Of a DNA stretch of 35,599 nt, positions 21,469 to 29,265 are shown piece by piece (position 1 is the first letter of the stretch; each line of letters begins with the position of its first letter). The stretch covers positions 1 through 35,599 of the forward strand of contig CAZGBT010000010.1 in assembly GCA_964524025.1 (NCBI GenBank), given 5' to 3'. Below the pieces are notes generated by a model. That model did no database searches and was not told the DNA's origin. It was given only the letters and a program-made list of their open reading frames with translations. A program made the translations under genes and the position numbers. Origin of the DNA: CAZGBT01 sp964524025 (GTDB lineage: Archaea > Aenigmatarchaeota > Aenigmatarchaeia > CG10238-14 > EX4484-224).

Positions 21469-23999
21469 AAGATTTCCTTAAGGAAAAGATAACTAGAAGG
21501 GAATTCCTAAAAAGATTAATTTTAGGAAGTTTAGCTGTTGGCTTTTCTTATTATTTCCTTAAAAATCTACTAACTAGAAACTTCCTAACAGGCCTGTTCG
21601 TTAAAGAAAAAAAGAAAAAATTATGGAAATGGTCTAAGGAAGCCTATTTTTATATAAAAATAGGAAATCTAGTCCAATGTCAAACTTGTCCTAATAGATG
21701 CTTGTTAAGAGAAGGTGAAAGAGGAAGATGCAGAACAAAAATAAATTTTAACGGAAAGCTTTATACAATAGCTTATGGCAATCCATGTGCTGTTCACATA
21801 GATCCTATAGAGAAAAAACCTTTATTCCATTTTTTGCCAGGTACTAAAACTTTTTCAATAGCAACAGCAGGATGTAATTTTAGATGCCTAAACTGCTTTC
21901 CTCCAGATACTTTTATACCTACAGACAGAGGTCTCCTGAAGATAGAGGATTTATGTAAAGATGCGGAATTTAAAGAGTTAAAATCAGATGGATGTGAAGT
22001 TTATACTATCAATCACGTGACATATGCTCACGATGGATCAAAAAGAAAAATTTTACATGTTTTTAGACATCCTTATGTAGGAGATTTGTTAGTTATTAAA
22101 CCATTTTACCTGCCACCTCTTATTTGCACGCCTTACCATGAAATATTTGTTTATGAGAATGGAAAGATTAGGAAAGCAGAAGCAAGGTTTATTACTAACA
22201 AACATTTTTTACTTGTACCAAAGTTAGACAGAATTAGAGGAAAAACTATAATTTTAGACTTAAGAAAAATTTTACCTAAATGGATTGGAAAATTCAAAAT
22301 AAGAAGGAAGTATACAATAGAGACAGTTAAAAGAATACTCCAATTAAAGAAGAAAGGTTATACTTCAGCAAAAATAGGAAGGATTTTAAAAATTAATCCA
22401 TCCTATGTTAGAAAACTTTTGGCCCTTATTAGAAAAGGCGAAAAATTCAGCTTAGTTAAAAAAGTAAAACTTGTAGAGAAGAATGGCAAAATTAAATATC
22501 TATGCGAAAAAAGACCATTTATAAAAAGATTCATAAAGTTAGATGAAAGGTTGGCACAACTATTTGGTTATTATTGCGCAGAAGGTTGTGTACACAAATA
22601 CAAAAATAGAAAATCTTTTAGTTTACTGTTTTCGTTCGGAAAAAAAGAAAAAAATCTTGTAGAAAAAGTTAGGAGATTGGTTAAAGAAGTATTCGGAATA
22701 GACCCGAAAATAAAAGAGACCAAAACGAGTATAGTTGTAAGAGTTGGAAAGACAACCATAGCCCTCTTGTTTAAGGAGCTTTGCGGCACCAATGCTGTCA
22801 CAAAAAAAGTACCATACATATTGTTTCAAGCTAGAAAGAACATTATAAAAGCCTTTTTGAATGCCTATCTAGAGGGGGACGGATATGTGAAAAGCAACAT
22901 TATATCTTCTAACACGGTCTCCAAACAATTGGCTTTGGGTATATATTTCCTATTTCTTAGGCTTGGTATCATACCCAGTTTCTACGAAGTAAGGCAGAAA
23001 AAATTTAAGACAATAGAAGGGAGAATTGTAAAGCAAAGTCCAAGTTTGTATTACGTGAAGCTTTCCTCAAAAGGTATGATAAAAAAGTTTACTAGTGGAG
23101 ACTGTTCACTTCCTCGATTAATTAAAGAAACTAAAAATTTCTATCTGGTGCCTGTGAAGGATATAATGAAGATAAAGTACAAAGGGTATGTGTATAATCT
23201 TGAAGTTAAGGAAAAACATTCTTATTTAGCTAATTTTATCGGTGTTGGAAATTGCCAAAATTGGACTATCTCTCAAGTAAGACCAGAAGATACTTTAAAT
23301 TTTGATCTCCCTCCAGAAGCTGTTGTAAGAGAAGCTAAAAAGTGGAAGTGCGAAAGTATCGCTTATACTTATTCAGAACCAGTAGCATTTTACGAATATA
23401 TGTTTGATACAGCAAAACTAGCAAAACAGAATGGAATAAAAAACTTGTGGATAACTAATGGCTATATAAATGAAAAACCATTGAGAGAACTGTGCAAATA
23501 CATAGATGCGGCAAACGTTGATTTAAAAAATTTCAAGGAAGAAATTTATGAAAGATTGAACGGAGGTTCTTTAAAACCAGTTTTAAGAACTTTAAAAATT
23601 TTAAAAGAGGAAGGTGTTTGGTTTGAGGTAACTAATCTTGTTATACCAAATTGGACAGATGATTTAGAGATGATAAGAGAGATGTGCAAATGGTTAGTTA
23701 AGAATATAGGCAGAGATTATCCACTTCATTTCTCTAGATTCTTTCCGCATTATAAACTAAAACACTTACCACCAACTCCCATAAAGACCTTAGAAGAAGC
23801 GAGAAAGATTGCATTGGAAGAAGGTTTAAAATTTGTTTATATAGGAAACGTACCCTTACACCCTGCGCAAAATACTTATTGTCCCAATTGTGGAAGACTT
23901 TTGATCGAAAGAAAAGGATATAAAGTTACTCAATTCAACATTGTAAATGACTCTTGCAAGTTCTGCGGCGAAAAAATAGCTGGAGTTTGGAAATTATGA
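21465..23999 (+). CDS. amrS: AmmeMemoRadiSam radical SAM enzyme with Tat signal, split by an intein
   Basis: The 844-codon gene encodes a 391-residue host protein and a 453-residue intein. Residues 10-16 are TRREFLK, an exact twin-arginine motif, followed by a hydrophobic stretch LILGSLAVGFSYYFL and no clear cleavage site. A Cys-rich region (CQTCPNRC, GRCRTK) and the radical SAM CxxxCxxC motif CNFRCLNC follow; the third Cys is at the intein junction. After the intein, CQNWTISQ and the domain to the C-terminus (including CPNCGR and CKFCGE zinc-ribbon pairs) match the AmmeMemoRadiSam radical SAM enzyme (COG1180 family). The reaction is unknown. Tat export of a radical SAM protein would be unusual. 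Confidence 0.9.
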   Translation: MKDFLKEKITRREFLKRLILGSLAVGFSYYFLKNLLTRNFLTGLFVKEKKKKLWKWSKEAYFYIKIGNLVQCQTCPNRCLLREGERGRCRTKINFNGKLYTIAYGNPCAVHIDPIEKKPLFHFLPGTKTFSIATAGCNFRCLNCFPPDTFIPTDRGLLKIEDLCKDAEFKELKSDGCEVYTINHVTYAHDGSKRKILHVFRHPYVGDLLVIKPFYLPPLICTPYHEIFVYENGKIRKAEARFITNKHFLLVPKLDRIRGKTIILDLRKILPKWIGKFKIRRKYTIETVKRILQLKKKGYTSAKIGRILKINPSYVRKLLALIRKGEKFSLVKKVKLVEKNGKIKYLCEKRPFIKRFIKLDERLAQLFGYYCAEGCVHKYKNRKSFSLLFSFGKKEKNLVEKVRRLVKEVFGIDPKIKETKTSIVVRVGKTTIALLFKELCGTNAVTKKVPYILFQARKNIIKAFLNAYLEGDGYVKSNIISSNTVSKQLALGIYFLFLRLGIIPSFYEVRQKKFKTIEGRIVKQSPSLYYVKLSSKGMIKKFTSGDCSLPRLIKETKNFYLVPVKDIMKIKYKGYVYNLEVKEKHSYLANFIGVGNCQNWTISQVRPEDTLNFDLPPEAVVREAKKWKCESIAYTYSEPVAFYEYMFDTAKLAKQNGIKNLWITNGYINEKPLRELCKYIDAANVDLKNFKEEIYERLNGGSLKPVLRTLKILKEEGVWFEVTNLVIPNWTDDLEMIREMCKWLVKNIGRDYPLHFSRFFPHYKLKHLPPTPIKTLEEARKIALEEGLKFVYIGNVPLHPAQNTYCPNCGRLLIERKGYKVTQFNIVNDSCKFCGEKIAGVWKL
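21894..23252 (+). mobile_element. LAGLIDADG intein in the radical SAM cluster-binding motif
   Basis: The 453-residue insert starts with Cys (CFPPDTFIP, block A) and ends GVGN before the extein Cys of CQNW. Splicing joins CNFRCLN to CQNW and rebuilds the CxxxCxxC motif. The N-terminal splicing domain has a block-B-like ICTPYHEIFV, and near the end YNLEVKEKHSYLAN is block F. A helix-turn-helix-like stretch (TSAKIGRILKINPSYVRKLL) precedes two LAGLIDADG motifs, QLFGYYCAEG and FLNAYLEGDGYV, so the homing domain looks intact. The residue before the final Asn is Gly rather than the usual His, a deviation that may slow Asn cyclisation. Confidence 0.93.
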
Positions 24000-25408
24000 A
24001 AAAGCTGCTTCTCATACCAATTTGCCTCTTAATTTTCTTCTTTTTATTCAGGTTTACAGGCTTTTTTGTAAAAAAGGAAGTTAAAATAATTAGAGAGCCA
24101 GTTGCTGCTGGCAAATTCTATCCTGAAGAAAAAGAAGTTTTAGAAGATCTTATTAGAAATTATCTTTCAAAAGCTGAATACGTTAATTTCGGAAAGCTAA
24201 GAGGATTAGTGGTTCCTCATGCTGGCTACATTTTTTCAGGAATTGTTGCAGCAAAAGGTTTTAAGCAAATACCTAAAGACATAAAAACAGTTATAGTAAT
24301 AGGACCTAGTCATCATTTTTATTTTAAAGGTGCTTCCCTACCTTCTTATACACATTTCAAAACTCCTTTAGGCGAAGTTAAGATTAGTAAAAAAGTTGAT
24401 AGCTTGAGGAAAAATAAAATTTTCGTTAACGTAAGCGATAAGCTAGAGCATTCCATCGAAGTTGAAATCCCATTTTTGCAAGTTTTGTTAGGCAATGATT
24501 TCGAATTAATACCGATAATGACAGGAAACGTAGATCCAGAAAAGCTAGCTGATGTTTTACTCCCTCTAATAGATAAAGAAACTTTGGTAATAGCAAGCAG
24601 CGACCTATCACATTACTATCCTTATGAAATAGCTTACAAGATAGATAAGAATTGTCTAGAAGCAATCCCTTCATTAAATTTTTCTAAGATGAGATATTGT
24701 GAGGCATGCGGAAAAATTCCTATATTAACGCTAATGCACTTGGCTAAAAAACTAGGATGGTACGGTTATCTATTAGATTATAGGACTTCAGGAGATACAG
24801 CTGGTAATAAACAAAGCGTTGTAGGTTATGCTTCTATAGGATTTTTCGAGGGAATAAATCCGAAAGAACAAAAGATACTGCTCAAAATAGCAAGAGAAAC
24901 TTTAGAGTTTTACCTAAAAAATAAAACTTTGCCAATAATTAGGGAAGAATTTTTACCTGAGAGATTAATAGAGAAAAAAGGTTGCTTTGTAACGCTTTAT
25001 AAAAAAGGAAAGTTAAGGGGTTGCATAGGAACTCTTCTACCTCTAGAACCTCTTTATAGATGTGTAATCAGAAACTCTATAAACGCTGCTTTACATGATA
25101 TAAGATTTAAGCCAGTAAGTTTTAACGAGCTAAAGGATATAAAAATAGAAATTTCTGTCCTAACAGAGGCAAAGGAAGTTAAATTTAAAAATTGGAAAGA
25201 GCTTTTAGAAAAAATAACAAGAAAAGATGGCATAATTTTGATTAAAGAAGGTAGAAGCGCTACTTATTTACCACAAGTCTGGGAACAACTACCAGAAAAG
25301 GAACTATTTCTTTCAAACCTATGTATAAAAGCTGGCTTATTGCCCGATTGCTGGAAAGAAGAAGGCGTAAGGATTAAAAAATACCAGGCTCAAGTTTTTA
25401 AAGAATAG
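23996..25408 (+). CDS. Membrane-anchored Memo + AMMECR1 fusion (AmmeMemoRadiSam B and A)
   Basis: The ATG at 23996 overlaps the previous stop as ATGA. Residues 4-24 form a signal or anchor helix (LLLIPICLLIFFFLFRF). The Memo domain (about 30-290) shows metal ligand residues: VPHAG (H75), GPSHHFYF (H106) and CEACGKIPI (Cys). It is followed by the AMMECR1 domain (about 300-470) with the hallmark LRGCIGTLLP. Domains B and A are separate genes in many genomes. The function of Memo/AMMECR1 is unclear; Memo binds iron or copper in eukaryotes. The membrane anchor suggests it acts outside the cytoplasm or at its face. Confidence 0.93.
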   Translation: MKKLLLIPICLLIFFFLFRFTGFFVKKEVKIIREPVAAGKFYPEEKEVLEDLIRNYLSKAEYVNFGKLRGLVVPHAGYIFSGIVAAKGFKQIPKDIKTVIVIGPSHHFYFKGASLPSYTHFKTPLGEVKISKKVDSLRKNKIFVNVSDKLEHSIEVEIPFLQVLLGNDFELIPIMTGNVDPEKLADVLLPLIDKETLVIASSDLSHYYPYEIAYKIDKNCLEAIPSLNFSKMRYCEACGKIPILTLMHLAKKLGWYGYLLDYRTSGDTAGNKQSVVGYASIGFFEGINPKEQKILLKIARETLEFYLKNKTLPIIREEFLPERLIEKKGCFVTLYKKGKLRGCIGTLLPLEPLYRCVIRNSINAALHDIRFKPVSFNELKDIKIEISVLTEAKEVKFKNWKELLEKITRKDGIILIKEGRSATYLPQVWEQLPEKELFLSNLCIKAGLLPDCWKEEGVRIKKYQAQVFKE

Positions 25409-26369
25409 TTTTTATGCTTTTAACTAATTCGCTTAAAATGAGAACTCCTAAGTTTGTATAAATTTCACTTAAAAACACTGAAACCTCTAACTCTAATCCA
25501 AATTTTCTTTTCCTTAGAAACATTTTACTGCCATAAGCAAGACTTCCATCAAAATTCAACTTATAAGTAATTCTTAATGGAACTCTTTTTACAACTTCTC
25601 TAACAACTTTCAGATAATTCTCCAGCGAGAACTTTAATTCTAACTCTCTTCGTAAAGGAGCAAAACCTAAGTATTCAAGTCTCTTCATCGTTTTCATATA
25701 AATTTCTTTTAAATCACCTCTAAACAGTCCCTTTTTAAAGTGTCTCGCTTTTTGCAGGACAAAAGACCTAAACAAATGTTTTTCATTAAAAAGAAGGCAT
25801 TCTAAAAAATCTTTTTTTATTTCTTTAAAAATCCTGGAAAATCTCCTGTTTAAATTTTCGATTAAATCTTTTACCTTCTCCTCAGCAAAACCTTTTAGAG
25901 GAATTACATCCACTAAGCTCGGATAATTCCTAAGAGAAAGGTCTTGAACGTGTATAAATAGGATAAGCGAATCCCTATTCGAAAACTTCTCAACGCAATT
26001 CCAAAAATTCCTGTAAATAGATTCTTTTTGCCTATGTTCATTTTCATTCCTAGCTATCCATGAATATCTCTTCTTAAATTTGAAAAATTCTTCCTCAATC
26101 CCATCTTTATAATACTTATAGCCTCTAAAAGCGATCCTCCTGCTTGGTGCTAATCTATTAAAATCCAACCCCCATTCCTGATCTCTTGGAATGAAAGAAA
26201 TTATCGAAGTTCCTCCAAAAACGTTAGCCAAGCGTAAAGAAAGCAAGTCCGCTCCTACATCTCCCCTAGGCAATATTCTTAAAGAAGTTGTAGGATGTAA
26301 AGCTACAAAAACTAAATTTTGAGACCCAAAATTGTAAACTGAAAAACCTTTGTAATACTTTGTTTTCAT
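25398..26369 (-). CDS. Hypothetical protein, possible N-formylglutamate amidohydrolase-like fold
   Basis: The 323-residue soluble protein shows a stretch resembling FGase-like enzymes: ALHPTTS near the start, RGDVGADLLSLRLAN, then ISFIPRDQEWGLDFNR, where the RDxxxxDxNR pattern is typical. The remaining 200 residues are helical and charged and I cannot assign them. If the match holds, it would be a zinc-dependent amidase. It starts with ATG overlapping the tatA stop (TGATG), so they are co-translated. It converges on the Memo fusion with an 11-nt overlap. Assignment is weak. Confidence 0.45.
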   Translation of the reverse strand: MKTKYYKGFSVYNFGSQNLVFVALHPTTSLRILPRGDVGADLLSLRLANVFGGTSIISFIPRDQEWGLDFNRLAPSRRIAFRGYKYYKDGIEEEFFKFKKRYSWIARNENEHRQKESIYRNFWNCVEKFSNRDSLILFIHVQDLSLRNYPSLVDVIPLKGFAEEKVKDLIENLNRRFSRIFKEIKKDFLECLLFNEKHLFRSFVLQKARHFKKGLFRGDLKEIYMKTMKRLEYLGFAPLRRELELKFSLENYLKVVREVVKRVPLRITYKLNFDGSLAYGSKMFLRKRKFGLELEVSVFLSEIYTNLGVLILSELVKSIKTIL

Positions 26370-26572
26370 CAGCCTCTAAGCACTCTCCTTCTCCTTTTAA
26401 TTCTCCTAGTTTTACTTTCTCCCTCTAGTGCCTTTTTAAATTCTTTTACAGCTTCTCCCAAGGCCCTAGCTAATTCGGGCAATTTTTTTGGGCCGAGAAG
26501 AAGCAAAAGTATGAACAAAATTAGTAGTATTTCGGGTAGACCTATCATAAGTATAGATTTGAAGTTAAACAT
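26369..26572 (-). CDS. tatA: TatA, twin-arginine translocase pore subunit
   Basis: The longer frame runs into tRNA-Phe, so I choose the ATG at 26572 (67 residues). It has the TatA plan: a short N-terminal stretch, one membrane helix (LPEILLILFILLLLLGP), the conserved hinge GPKKLPEL and an amphipathic helix ARALGEAVKEFKKALEG, then a basic tail. With TatC at 18466-19170 it makes a minimal two-component Tat system flanking the operon that encodes a Tat-signal protein. Confidence 0.95.
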   Translation of the reverse strand: MFNFKSILMIGLPEILLILFILLLLLGPKKLPELARALGEAVKEFKKALEGESKTRRIKRRRRVLRG

Positions 26573-26608
26573 AAAAGTTTCCTTTAAACAAGGATAAAGC
26601 CCGAGTAG

Positions 26609-26708
26609 TGGGGCCGGTGGGATTTGAACCCACGACAACCCGGTCTTCAGCTTCGCCTAGGGCAGTAATTACCCTAACGGGCGCTCTCCCGGGCTGAGCT
26701 ACGGCCCC
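26609..26708 (-). tRNA. tRNA-Phe(GAA) with noncanonical intron at position 30/31
   Basis: The acceptor stem is GGGGCCG/CGGCCCC with discriminator A. The D arm is GCTC/GAGC and the T arm GTGGG-TTCAAAT-CCCAC. The anticodon loop CTGAAGA (anticodon GAA, G37) is preceded by only one stem base beside an insertion. Taking out 26 nt restores CCCGG/CCGGG and a 74-nt tRNA. G37 is the base that becomes wyosine, and the wyosine enzyme Taw1 is encoded 0.7 kb away. No CCA is encoded. The glycosyltransferase reading frame runs 35 nt into this gene. Confidence 0.92.
26652..26677 (-). other. 26-nt BHB intron in the anticodon stem of tRNA-Phe
   Basis: On the minus strand the inner helix is TAGGG/CCCTA with extra wobble pairs, and the 4-bp central helix is CGCC/GGCG. 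The 5' bulge is CGT and the 3' bulge AAG. Cutting after the second base of each bulge gives CCCG + G, restoring the full anticodon stem with intron position 30/31. This is a regular BHB at an irregular place. The TAG stop codon of the overlapping glycosyltransferase gene lies inside this intron. Confidence 0.85.
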
Positions 26709-27372
26709 ACCTAAATTTAATTCCTTGTCTTATTATAAAAATCAAAACTCCCAAAACTATTCTAATACCTTCTAAGCCTCTCTTCCTTTTGTAATGAACT
26801 TCAACAGGAACTTGTTTTATCCTCAATCCTTCTCTTAAACAAGCAATAAGCATAGAATTTTCTAATATATAGCCGCCATATATTCTCTTTTTAATTATCC
26901 TTGCAGCTCTTCTATTCATAGCTACGAAACCACAATTAGTATCTCTAAACTTTGTTCCAAACAGAAAATTGAAAGTAGATCTCCAAACTAAATTACCAAG
27001 CCTATGTCTATAAGGAACTTCTTTCCAGTTCCTACAACCCATAACAAAATCTGCTTCCCCTTTCAAAATTGGCTTTATAAGATTTGATACTTTATTTAAT
27101 CTGTATTGACCATCTGCATCGGCTAAAACAAAAATCTTTATCCCTTTTTTTAACAAAAAATTTAAACCGGTCTTTATCGCTTCTGCTTTTCCTCTATTTA
27201 CCTTATGCCTAATTACCTTTACCCCACATTTTTTAGCTATTTCGTAAGTTCTGTCTGTAGAACCATCATCAACTACTAGAATGAAAGAATTTGGTAAATA
27301 TTTTTTAGCATCTTCTATTACGCCTTTTATATTTTTTTCCTCGTTATAAGCAGGAAAGATTATGCCAATCAT
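26674..27372 (-). CDS. Family 2 glycosyltransferase, dolichol-phosphate-sugar-synthase-like
   Basis: The ATG at 27372 is used; a TTG 9 nt upstream is also open. The 232-residue protein has a GT-A fold: FPAYNEEKNI, VVDDGSTDRT (nucleotide-sugar binding) and LADADGQY (DxD-type), then the NCGFVAMNR acceptor region. It resembles enzymes making dolichol-phosphate mannose or glucose, and the C-terminal hydrophobic stretch could associate with the membrane. The last 12 codons read into tRNA-Phe and the stop is in its intron. It could supply sugar for the surface glycoproteins of this window. Confidence 0.88.
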   Translation of the reverse strand: MIGIIFPAYNEEKNIKGVIEDAKKYLPNSFILVVDDGSTDRTYEIAKKCGVKVIRHKVNRGKAEAIKTGLNFLLKKGIKIFVLADADGQYRLNKVSNLIKPILKGEADFVMGCRNWKEVPYRHRLGNLVWRSTFNFLFGTKFRDTNCGFVAMNRRAARIIKKRIYGGYILENSMLIACLREGLRIKQVPVEVHYKRKRGLEGIRIVLGVLIFIIRQGIKFRWGRSSARESAR

Positions 27373-27407
27373 AAAATTCAATTAAAGCTTTATTCTTATA
27401 ACTAAGT

Positions 27408-28334
27408 ATGATTCCAGAAGAAGTAAGAAAATTGCTAGAGAAGCAGCAATACAGAATTATAGGAAATCATTCAGCCGTAAAGATATGCCATTGGACTAAA
27501 CAAAGCTTAGTAAGGAATAGGGTTTGTTATAAACAAAAATGGTATGGTATTCAATCTCATAGATGCATGGAATTTACACCAAGCGTAATATGGTGCACAC
27601 AGCATTGCTTGTTTTGTTGGAGAATCCAGTCAGGAGATAGAGGATTAAAATGGAAAGAATATCCATTTCCTTTTAAAGGAGATGATCCTAGAGAAATTTT
27701 GGAGAAAGCTATTGAAGCAAGGAAGCAACTTTTATCTGGTTTTAAGGGAAACAAAAATGTTACTCTGAAGAAATGGGAAGAAGCTATTAAACCAACTAAT
27801 GTTGCAATAAGTCTTTCTGGAGAACCTACTTTATATCCTAGGTTAAGTGAATTAATAGAAGTGGCCCACGAAATGGGTTTGAAAACTTTTTTAGTTTCTA
27901 ACGGAACTTTACCAGAAGCAATAGAAAAATTAGAAAACTTGCCTTGGCAATTTTATATAACTGTAGCAGCCCCTGATAAGGAAACTTACTTAAAAACTTG
28001 CAGACCTTTATTAAAGGATGGTTGGGAAAGGTTAAACAAAAGTTTAGAAATCTTTTCAAATCTTGATTGTAGAAGGGTTATTAGGTTAACCTTAGTAAAA
28101 GGATTAAACTTAAAAGATCCAGAAAAATATGCTGAATTAATCCTTAAAGCAAATCCAAATTTTGTCGAAGCTAAAGGTTTTATGCATGTAGGTGAAGCTC
28201 AAAAGAGACTTCCAAGAGAGGCCATGCCTAGGTTTGAAGATATAAAAGAATTTGCTGAAAAGCTAGCTGAATATAGCGGTTATAAAATAGCTGGTATGGA
28301 TTTAGATAGCGTAGTTGTCTTGTTAAAAAAATGA
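27408..28334 (+). CDS. taw1: Taw1/TYW1, 4-demethylwyosine synthase
   Basis: The 308-residue radical SAM protein has CTQHCLFC (C63, C67, C70), the CxxxCxxC motif for the SAM-binding cluster. Three further cysteines, C27, C40 and C53, match the second cluster of archaeal Taw1. It builds the tricyclic base of wyosine at G37 of tRNA-Phe from pyruvate. tRNA-Phe with G37 is encoded nearby. It begins the translation operon, overlapping nmd3 by 4 nt. Confidence 0.95.
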   Translation: MIPEEVRKLLEKQQYRIIGNHSAVKICHWTKQSLVRNRVCYKQKWYGIQSHRCMEFTPSVIWCTQHCLFCWRIQSGDRGLKWKEYPFPFKGDDPREILEKAIEARKQLLSGFKGNKNVTLKKWEEAIKPTNVAISLSGEPTLYPRLSELIEVAHEMGLKTFLVSNGTLPEAIEKLENLPWQFYITVAAPDKETYLKTCRPLLKDGWERLNKSLEIFSNLDCRRVIRLTLVKGLNLKDPEKYAELILKANPNFVEAKGFMHVGEAQKRLPREAMPRFEDIKEFAEKLAEYSGYKIAGMDLDSVVVLLKK

Positions 28335-28987
28335 AAAAGGAAAAATTTTGTCCTATTTGTGGTAAGATTACAGAAGAGTTAATTGAAGGGCTTTGTGAAA
28401 AATGTTTTGCTTTAAAATTTTTAGGCAAACTTCCTTCTAAAATTGTTATAAAGGTATGCAGTAAATGTGGTAGGATCAGATTTGGAGGAAAACTTGTTAG
28501 CTTAGAAAAAGTTTTAGAAAAAAAGTTAGGCAAATTTGCCTTACCTGAAAATTTTAGGTTAACTTATAGGATCGTTAATTCAAAAGTTGTCCTTACAATT
28601 TATAGGAGAAAGAAAGAAATAGGAAGAAAAGAAATTGAACTGAAAGCTGAAAAGATAATTTGCAAGACTTGCAAGCTTAAACTGCAGGGATATTTCGAAA
28701 GCAAATTGCAGCTCAGAGGAGATTTTTCTGAGGAAGCAAAAGAAGTAATAGAAGGATTCATTAAAGGTATTGGGAAAGATGAATTCTTCATTTCAAAGGT
28801 TGAAAAGTTAAAAGAAGGATATGACATTTATCTTTCATCAAAAAAACTTGCAAAAATTGTTTTAAAATTCCTTAAGAAACAATATAATTTTGAAACAAAA
28901 GTATCGAGAAGTTTATGGGGAATTAAGGAAGGAAAAAGATTTTATAAAGATACTGTCTTGGTGAGAATTTATGGAAGAAGAGTTTGA
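28331..28987 (+). CDS. nmd3: NMD3-family ribosome export/60S maturation protein
   Basis: The 218-residue protein starts FCPICGK with CEKCF, then VCSKCGRI and ICKTCKLK, the zinc-binding cysteine pairs of the NMD3 N-terminal domain (COG1499). The C-terminal part (about 120-218) is the eIF5A-like/RNA-binding region, including LWGIKEGKRFYKDTVLVRI. In archaea it should act on the large subunit. It overlaps taw1 by ATGA and aif1A by 17 nt. Confidence 0.88.
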   Translation: MKKEKFCPICGKITEELIEGLCEKCFALKFLGKLPSKIVIKVCSKCGRIRFGGKLVSLEKVLEKKLGKFALPENFRLTYRIVNSKVVLTIYRRKKEIGRKEIELKAEKIICKTCKLKLQGYFESKLQLRGDFSEEAKEVIEGFIKGIGKDEFFISKVEKLKEGYDIYLSSKKLAKIVLKFLKKQYNFETKVSRSLWGIKEGKRFYKDTVLVRIYGRRV

Positions 28988-29264
28988 GAGGGTTAGGATA
29001 CCGAAAGAAAATGAAGTTTTGGGTATAGTTGAGCAGATGTTAGGAGGAGATAGAATGCTTGTAATCTGCGACGATGGTAAAGAAAGAATCTGCAGAATAC
29101 CCGGGAAATTGAGGAAAAGGGTTTGGATAAAACCAGGAGATTTAATTCTAGTTAAACCATGGAAGATCCAAGGAGATAAAAGGGGGGATGTTGTTTATAG
29201 ATACACACCTACAGAAGCTAATTGGCTAAAAAGACTTGGCTATGTAAAAACTTTAGAGGTTTAG
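28971..29264 (+). CDS. eif1A: Translation initiation factor aIF1A
   Basis: The 97-residue S1/OB-fold protein has the family signatures VLGIVEQMLGGDRMLVICDDGKERICRIPGKLRKR as a continuous core, followed by WIKPGDLILVKPW. It binds the A site of the 30S subunit during initiation. Length is normal for archaea. The ATG overlaps nmd3 by 17 nt, and the stop is followed one base later by rio1. Confidence 0.96.
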   Translation: MEEEFERVRIPKENEVLGIVEQMLGGDRMLVICDDGKERICRIPGKLRKRVWIKPGDLILVKPWKIQGDKRGDVVYRYTPTEANWLKRLGYVKTLEV

Positions 29265-29265
29265 G

